Source: Ceratodon purpureus (lineage: Eukaryota > Streptophyta > Bryopsida > Pseudoditrichales > Ditrichaceae). Taken from it: a DNA stretch of 64,000 nucleotides. The stretch is taken from contig CM026424.1 in NCBI GenBank assembly GCA_014871385.1, forward strand, positions 3,475,131 through 3,539,130, in the 5' to 3' direction. This document shows positions 58,197-64,000 of the stretch, piece after piece (positions within the stretch are counted from its first letter, which is position 1; the number at the start of each line of letters is the position of its first letter). The notes below the pieces were generated by a model, which had not been told where the DNA came from, did no database searches, and worked only from the letters and a program-made list of their open reading frames with translations. The translations under genes and the position numbers were made by a program.

Positions 58197-58318
58197 TAGA
58201 GAGAGAGAAACTTCGGTCCCTGGAGGAGACCGACGTGAATTAAGTGTTTGTTCGATCCAGCTTCAATCTAATGCCCACAGAACAAAGGTATGGGAGTAAA
58301 GATCTACTCCTCCCTTTT
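58197..58318 (-). mobile_element. Short SINE copy
   Basis: The minus strand reads from GGGAGGAGTAGATCTTTACT through ACACTTAATTCACGTCGG to the hairpin GGTCTCC...GGGACC and a TTTCTCTCTCTC tail. It is very similar to the copy at 36163. No target duplication recognised. Confidence 0.75.
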
Positions 58319-58622
58319 GAGAGTAGACACTTTAGTGACCAGTAACAAGAAACAAGAAAGGTTATTTCATTAAGATGTGAGTTTGACATTTAGAATAGAA
58401 TAGTTTGAGTTACTAAAAGTGAATAGTTGATAGTTTTGTAGGGTTTGGACTATGGCGGGTCGAAGGTTTCTGGTAATGGTTGGTGGTTTTCTATTCTTCT
58501 GTTGTGGAAGAGGATAGACATGGTCACATGGCATAGTATATGGCAGTGTTGTTTATATTTTTAAAAGTGTTTTTAATGGTAAGCATGGGTATTTTGAAGT
58601 TGTCTTCAAGTAGTTTCATTAA
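58319..58622. other. Spacer between the SINE copy and TTAA element f
   Basis: AT-rich and non-coding; TTAA at 58619-58622 belongs to the next element. Confidence 0.4.
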
Positions 58623-58882
58623 CCCCTAAATTTCCTTGATGCAAAAGTGCCTAAATCACAAAATTTGACCTTCTTCTACTTCTGGCCCAATAAACCTCAA
58701 TCTAAGCATTATTTAGAAAATTCAACCGTAGGATCTCAAATTTAACTTGAAGTTCTACATACATACCAAATTTGAACCGCCGATTCTTTTGCATTTGTGA
58801 GATCATAATGGTAAAAGCTGACTGATTTTTTCTCCTGCGGGAACCACTAAAACTCATTTCGGGTTTTAAGGATAGTTAGGGG
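58623..58882. mobile_element. TTAA-flanked inverted-repeat element, copy f (260 bp)
   Basis: Left end CCCCTAAATTTCCTTG, right end reversed CCCCTAACTATCCTTA, with TTAA at 58619-58622 and 58883-58886. Carries the shared CAACCGTAGGATCTCAAA motif near 58722. MITE-sized member of the family. Confidence 0.75.
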
Positions 58883-58966
58883 TTAATGGAATGTGTGTAG
58901 TGGCTCTAGCCCTTGCTGTGATGACAATACAGGGGTCAACTTTCAAGCCTTAGCGACAATCCTAGC

Positions 58967-59749
58967 TGTAACAAACCTCCCAACAGGTTTGCCACCAACT
59001 CTCAACAAAAAGACAAATAAGACAAGGGAAAGATAAAAACTCAATAGAACTACAAAGATCAAAATATATTGACTGAAGGCTCACCACCCAACCATAGAGA
59101 AGTGATCACCAGAGAAGTGTCTCACCATCTCACCCCCGAGCCTTTATATATGAGTTCCTTCCCAAAAGGAACTACAGTCTATCTTAGGCTATGTCCCAGA
59201 GTCTAGCCTATTCATAGTTCATTCTATCTCCTTTACTCCTATATCTGGAGTAAAGGTAATCCACAAATCCTTCTAGGTTCTTCTATCTCTTCAACTCAGA
59301 GACTCTTCTAGATCTTTCCATCTTCTTTACTCCTATATCTGGAGTAAAGATAATCCATAGATCATTCTAGATCCTTCTATCTCTTTAACTCAAAGACTCT
59401 TCTAGATCTTTACTCCTATATTTAGGGTAAAGATAATTTACCACTATCTTTACTCCTATATTTAGAGTAAAGCTAATTCACTACTATCAGTAGTCTAATT
59501 CTAGTGTACCTCATCTTGAGTTGTCTAACTCTTGTACACATGTTCTCAATCTTGGAGTAGTCTGACTCCAATGCACTAAATATAGAGCTGTCTAACTCCA
59601 GTGCACATGTTCTCAATCTGGAGTTGTCTGACTCCGGTCCATCCATTCTTAACTGGGAGTTGTCTGACTCCTTTCATCCTCTGCTTACACACTGTCCAAT
59701 GTGATTAGAAGATTTCATTCATCCATCTATCAATGTAAGTTACCTTACA
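58967..59749 (-). mobile_element. 3' LTR of the Ty3/gypsy chromovirus
   Basis: The boundary at 59749 is set by a purine-rich tract on the minus strand (AATGGAAGGGGAGGA) next to TGTAAGGTAAC. The far end GTTTGTTACA at 58967 gives TG...CA ends and a length of about 783 bp. The LTR contains internal repeats: TACTCCTATATCTGGAGTAA units (about 59230-59480) and TTGTCTGACTCC units (about 59515-59680). The far boundary is inferred, since the other LTR is outside the window and cannot be compared. Confidence 0.65.
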
Positions 59750-62700
59750 ATCCTCCCCTTCCATTAAAAGTCATTGTCCTCAATGACAAAGTCAGGATAA
59801 TGCCTTCTAAAATCAACTTCTCTCTCCCAAGAAGCTTCTTCTTCCGGATAATCCTTCCACTTGACATAGAATCTACGGAATGTCTTGTTCCTCAGATGCT
59901 GATTCTCCACCTTCAAAATCTTCTCTGGTTGAGCAAGTAGTTCTCCCTGAGGAGCAGTTTTTGGAAGATCAGGCAAAACATGACTAGGATCAGATATATA
60001 TTTCCTCAACAAACTCACATGAAATACATCATCTATCTGCCAATCCTCAGGCAACTTCAGTTTATAAGCAACTTGTCCTATTCTCTCAATAATTTCAAAA
60101 GGACCACAAAACCGAGGTGATAACTTCCTTGACTTACCAAGCTTGAGTCCAGATCTTTTTGGAGTTACCTTCAAAAATACTTTATCACCCACTTCAAATT
60201 CACGAAAGATTCTTTTTCTATCAGCATAGTGTTTAGCTCTATCCTGAGCACTCTTCATAGCCAACTTTGCCAACTCTCTAATTTCATTCATTTCCTTAAT
60301 CATTTCATTAATGCTTTCAAATCTAGTAGTAGGAGTAGAGAGTGTTATAGGAGTTCTACATTCTTGACCATATAAAATATAGAATGGACTTACCCCAATA
60401 CTACTATGAATATGATCATTGTAAGCAAATTCAATCAAATGCAACGACTTATCCCATGAGTGTTGTTTCTTACCAACATACATTCTCAACATATCTTCAA
60501 GAGTCCTGTTAGTTCTTTCAGTCTGTCCATCATTCTCAGGATGATATGCAGTACTCAACTTAATTTTGGTCCCACACAATTTGAAAAGTGTGGTCCAAAA
60601 TTCACTCACAAATTTACGATCTCTATCACTTATAATCTCACGTGGAATTCCATGGTGTTTGAAGATCTCTCTCATAAATAACTCAGCTACCCCATAAGCA
60701 GTTACAGTAGTAACTGTAGGAATAAAATGAGCTATCTTAGTGAGTCTATCTACAACCACCATGATGCTATCAAAGTTACTTCGAGTCTTAGGCAATCCAA
60801 CAATAAAATCCATACTGACCGATTCAAATTTCAAGTTAGGAGCACTAAGAGGTTGCAACAATCCAGGGCTCTTCACTTGTTCAGACTTAGAGACTTGACA
60901 TTTCAAACATCTTTCAACATATTCTTTGACATCCTTTTTCATTCCTGGCCAGTAATAATGACGCTTGACTGCCATATAGGTCTTTTGAAAACCTGGATGG
61001 CCTGCTATTGGAATATCATGAAGGTTATTCATAATATTGAGTCTATATTCCCCAGCCTTGGGAATACAGACTCTGCCATTATAATATAAAACTTCATCTT
61101 TCAATTCAAAAGACTTAAACCTATCGATTTCATTCACAGTTCTAGCTTCCTTAGACAGACTTTCAAATGGAATTTTAAAGAAATCATCATTAGGATAAAG
61201 CAATTTGATTTCATCCATCAGAGAATTTCTGATGCATGAAATAGCATTTGCTAGCGGTCTTCTAGAAAGAGCATCAGCCACCACATTTTCCTTACCTTTT
61301 ACATATTCAATTTCAAAATCAAACTCTTGTAACAATTCCATCCACCTACACTGCCTTCTACTCAAATTCGATTGGGTTGATAAATATTTCAAAGACTGGT
61401 GATCGGTTTCTATCTTAAACCTTACTCCTAGTAAATAATGCCTCCAAACCTTCAAAGAATGAATGACTGCAAGTAGTTCCTTCTCGTGTACTAGATAATT
61501 TAACTCAGCGGAATTCAATTTACGAGATTCATATGCAACTATCTTTCTATCTTGCATCAAAACTGCACCAATAGCTAAATTGCTAGCGTCGATACACAAT
61601 ATTATGTTTCCTTTCAAGGGATCCATAATAGTCAAAACAGGAGTTTGGGTTAATACTGACTTCAAAGTCTGAAAACTCAAGTCACACTCAGCAGTCCAAT
61701 CTATTTGATTACCCTTTCCTTTCAACAAATTGGTCATAGGAGCAGCTATTTTAGAAAATCCTTTGACAAATCTTCTATAATAGCTTGCAAGACCTAGAAA
61801 ACTTCTCACTTCACTCTTGTCTTTTGGTATTGGCCACTCAGCAACTACCTTGACCTTCCTAGGATCTACTGAGATTTCCTCATCAGAAACGATGTGACCA
61901 AGAAATTCAATACGAGCGGTAAAGAAATCACACTTACTTAGCTTAGCATATAACTTATTCGCTCTCAGAATTTCAAAAACTTGTTTAAGATGTTTCTTAT
62001 GTTCTTCTACATTTTTAGAATATACAAGAATATCATCCATAAATATTAACACAAATTTACCCAAAAAATCACGAAATAAGGAATTCATCAAAGTCATAAA
62101 CGTAGCAGGAGCATTTGTCAGTCCAAAAGGCATTACAACATACTCGTAATGACCTAAACGCGATCTGAAGCCTGTTTTCGGAATGTCAGACTCTTTAATT
62201 CGAATTTGATGATAACCACTCTTCAAATCTATCTTGGAAAATATTTTTGATCCATGTAAGTGATCAAAAATATCATCAACACGGGGCAACGGAAACCTAT
62301 TCTTGACAGTGAGTTTATTAAGACCACGATAATCTACACATAATCTTAATGATCCATCTTTCTTCTTAACAAAGAGGACCGGGGCACCCCAAGGTGATTT
62401 GCTAGGTCTAATGTAACCTTTGTTCAACAAATCTTTCAATTGATTCTCCAACTCAACATTTTGAGTTAGAGAATGACGATAGGGTGCCCTAGCAATAGGA
62501 GCGGCATCGACAATTAAATCTATAACGTGATCAACATCTCTCCTAGGTGGCAATCCCGTCAACTCTTTAGGAAATATATCTTTAAATTTATCCAAGAATT
62601 CATTCATTCTTTTGTTATCCTTACTTTCATCCTCAAATTCACTCACATGTATTAGAAATACTTCGTGGTTTTTCCTAATACATCGTTTCATTTGTAAATG

Positions 62701-64000
62701 AGAAAGCATAGGGACCCTTGGTGAAGATCTCTTACCTCTTATGGTGAAAGATTCCCCGTTGTGAAGCTTTCCATGGACTGCTCCCTCCTTGCATGCAATC
62801 CATGCGTCCACTTGCTTCAGCCACGCCATCTCCAATATCACCTCATATCGTGCTCCATTCCAAGCTTCAAAGTCCACCTCAGTATCTACACCTTGAATGT
62901 TCACAGGAACCTTCAACATGCGGTGAGTGATGGAACTAGTTTGGTTGTTTGGTAACAAAACTGAGCAAGGTTTGATAGGAACTAGGGGAAGTCCTATCTT
63001 GTGAGCAAATGAAGTTGATATGATATTGTGAGTGCTACCAGAATCGATAAGAATCATAGAAGAGAAGGAAGAGTTCAGAAAGCCTTTGATTTGGAGCACC
63101 GTTGGATCTTGCTCCACTTCCATGTTCATAATAGCAGCTGAGACAGTTGGGACAACATCCTTGCTTGGTTCTCCATCAGATGTATCTTCATCTCCTTGCT
63201 CCACCTCCAAAGCTGCTGTCTTCTTTTTGGATGATGGACACTCAAAGCTTCGATGTCCAGGCTTATGACACCTAAAGCAAAGACCTTTCTTCACATGCTC
63301 CTCCTGCTCTTCTTTGCTCAACATGGCACCCCTCTGTCCTGGATTGAACTTGGAACCTTGAGAGGGATTAGAACCTTGAGAGAACTTTGAAGACTTAAAG
63401 TTATTAGACCGATTGAACTCAGAGGACCTCTTTCCCAACAGACTCTTGTTCTTCTCTAACTTGCTATTAACCTCCCTCTCAAAGTTCAAAGCCACTTCTC
63501 TAACTTGCTATTAACCTCCCTCTCAAAGTTCAAAGCCAAACCATAAGCATCATCTAGAGTCCTTGGATGATATGCATTGACTTTAAATCTAATTGAATCC
63601 TTTAAGTTACGAAGAAAGAACTCAACCCTATCACTTTCACCCCAATTGGGAAAATAGACAATATGTAAATCAAACTTTGACTTGTATTGGGTTACAGACA
63701 AACTTCCCTGTTTCAAGTCATAGAGCCCTTGGTGCATGTCTTCTCCGTAATTCCCAGGAAGGAATTCTTGAAGAAACAAGTGTTTGAAAGTGCTGCAATT
63801 TGACAGAGGTTGAAGTCCACAATTCTCCCGGTCGTTCTTCAAATTATCGTACCACACACGAGCTTTGTCTTGAAGACAAATCACCATAGCCTTGATCTTG
63901 TTATCATCTTGGTAATCTAAAGTGAAGAAGTCCTCCAGCATGGAAATAAAAGACTTGACCTCCTCCGGTTTGCAGTTCCTTCCTCCAAAAGAAGGCTTGA
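59750..64000 (-). mobile_element. Ty3/gypsy chromovirus internal region (gag part and pol), runs off right edge
   Basis: Read leftward, the parts in order are: capsid-like gag sequence (from the edge), a CCHC zinc knuckle C-F-R-C-H-K-P-G-H (about 63280), retropepsin-like protease L-I-D-S-G-S-T (about 63050), reverse transcriptase with F-M-D-D-I-L-V (about 62035), RNase H (about 61600), integrase with an HHCC finger (about 61000-60900) and DDE core, and a C-terminal chromodomain [10 protein letters not shown] (about 59870). The order and the chromodomain identify a chromovirus. The visible coding part looks almost whole, with about one break. Age cannot be estimated because only one LTR is in view. 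Confidence 0.92.

Overview
This is a nuclear window from a land plant, most likely a non-seed plant (bryophyte- or lycophyte-like), although the species cannot be fixed from sequence alone. The evidence is a plant-specific DUF538 secreted protein, a plant bHLH-MYC_N ('WNK-related') gene with family-typical introns, a class-3 lipase-like gene, a chromodomain Ty3/gypsy element and tRNA-derived SINEs. Roughly the first 12 kb is genic. Almost all the rest is AT-rich and filled with transposable elements in various states of decay.

Layout. 1-908 (minus): 5' part of a lipase/alpha-beta hydrolase gene that runs off the left edge. 909-1888: a divergent promoter carrying a periodic GTAC palindrome. 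1889-3953 (plus): DUF538 gene in three exons. 6223-6348: an isolated exon-like segment. 7428-10329 (minus): bHLH-MYC_N gene in five exons, with a long leader/promoter up to about 12.0 kb. 12.4-20.2 kb: AT-rich DNA with degenerate tandem arrays, a perfect 60-bp duplication and a full-length SINE with a 16-bp target duplication. 20.2-24.7 kb: a pogo/Tigger-like DNA transposon (one nonsense codon, one probable intron) nested in a related non-autonomous element. 25-46 kb: AT-rich DNA with a family of TTAA-flanked inverted-repeat elements (CCCCTAAA ends), several SINEs, two MULE-like MITEs and a codon-textured island of unknown origin. 46.8-50.3 kb: an intact pogo/Tigger-like transposon with a 789-codon transposase, 24-bp perfect terminal repeats and a TA duplication. 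Next to it a SINE sits inside the end of a MITE. 51.7-58.9 kb: more TTAA elements, one split by a palindromic CACTA MITE, and a GC-rich MITE with an 11-bp duplication. 58.97-64.0 kb (minus): LTR, pol and part of gag of a chromovirus that continues off the right edge.

The host genes show no operon-like or pathway link to each other. The most notable signals are three: two related pogo-like elements with unusual AGGTA termini and a long charged coiled-coil tail; the dispersed TTAA-flanked family, whose ends recall piggyBac; and a SINE family whose 3' end is a short hairpin followed by a TC-rich tail. Nothing here is a bacterial-type operon, CRISPR array or rRNA locus, and I recognised no tRNA gene apart from SINE heads.
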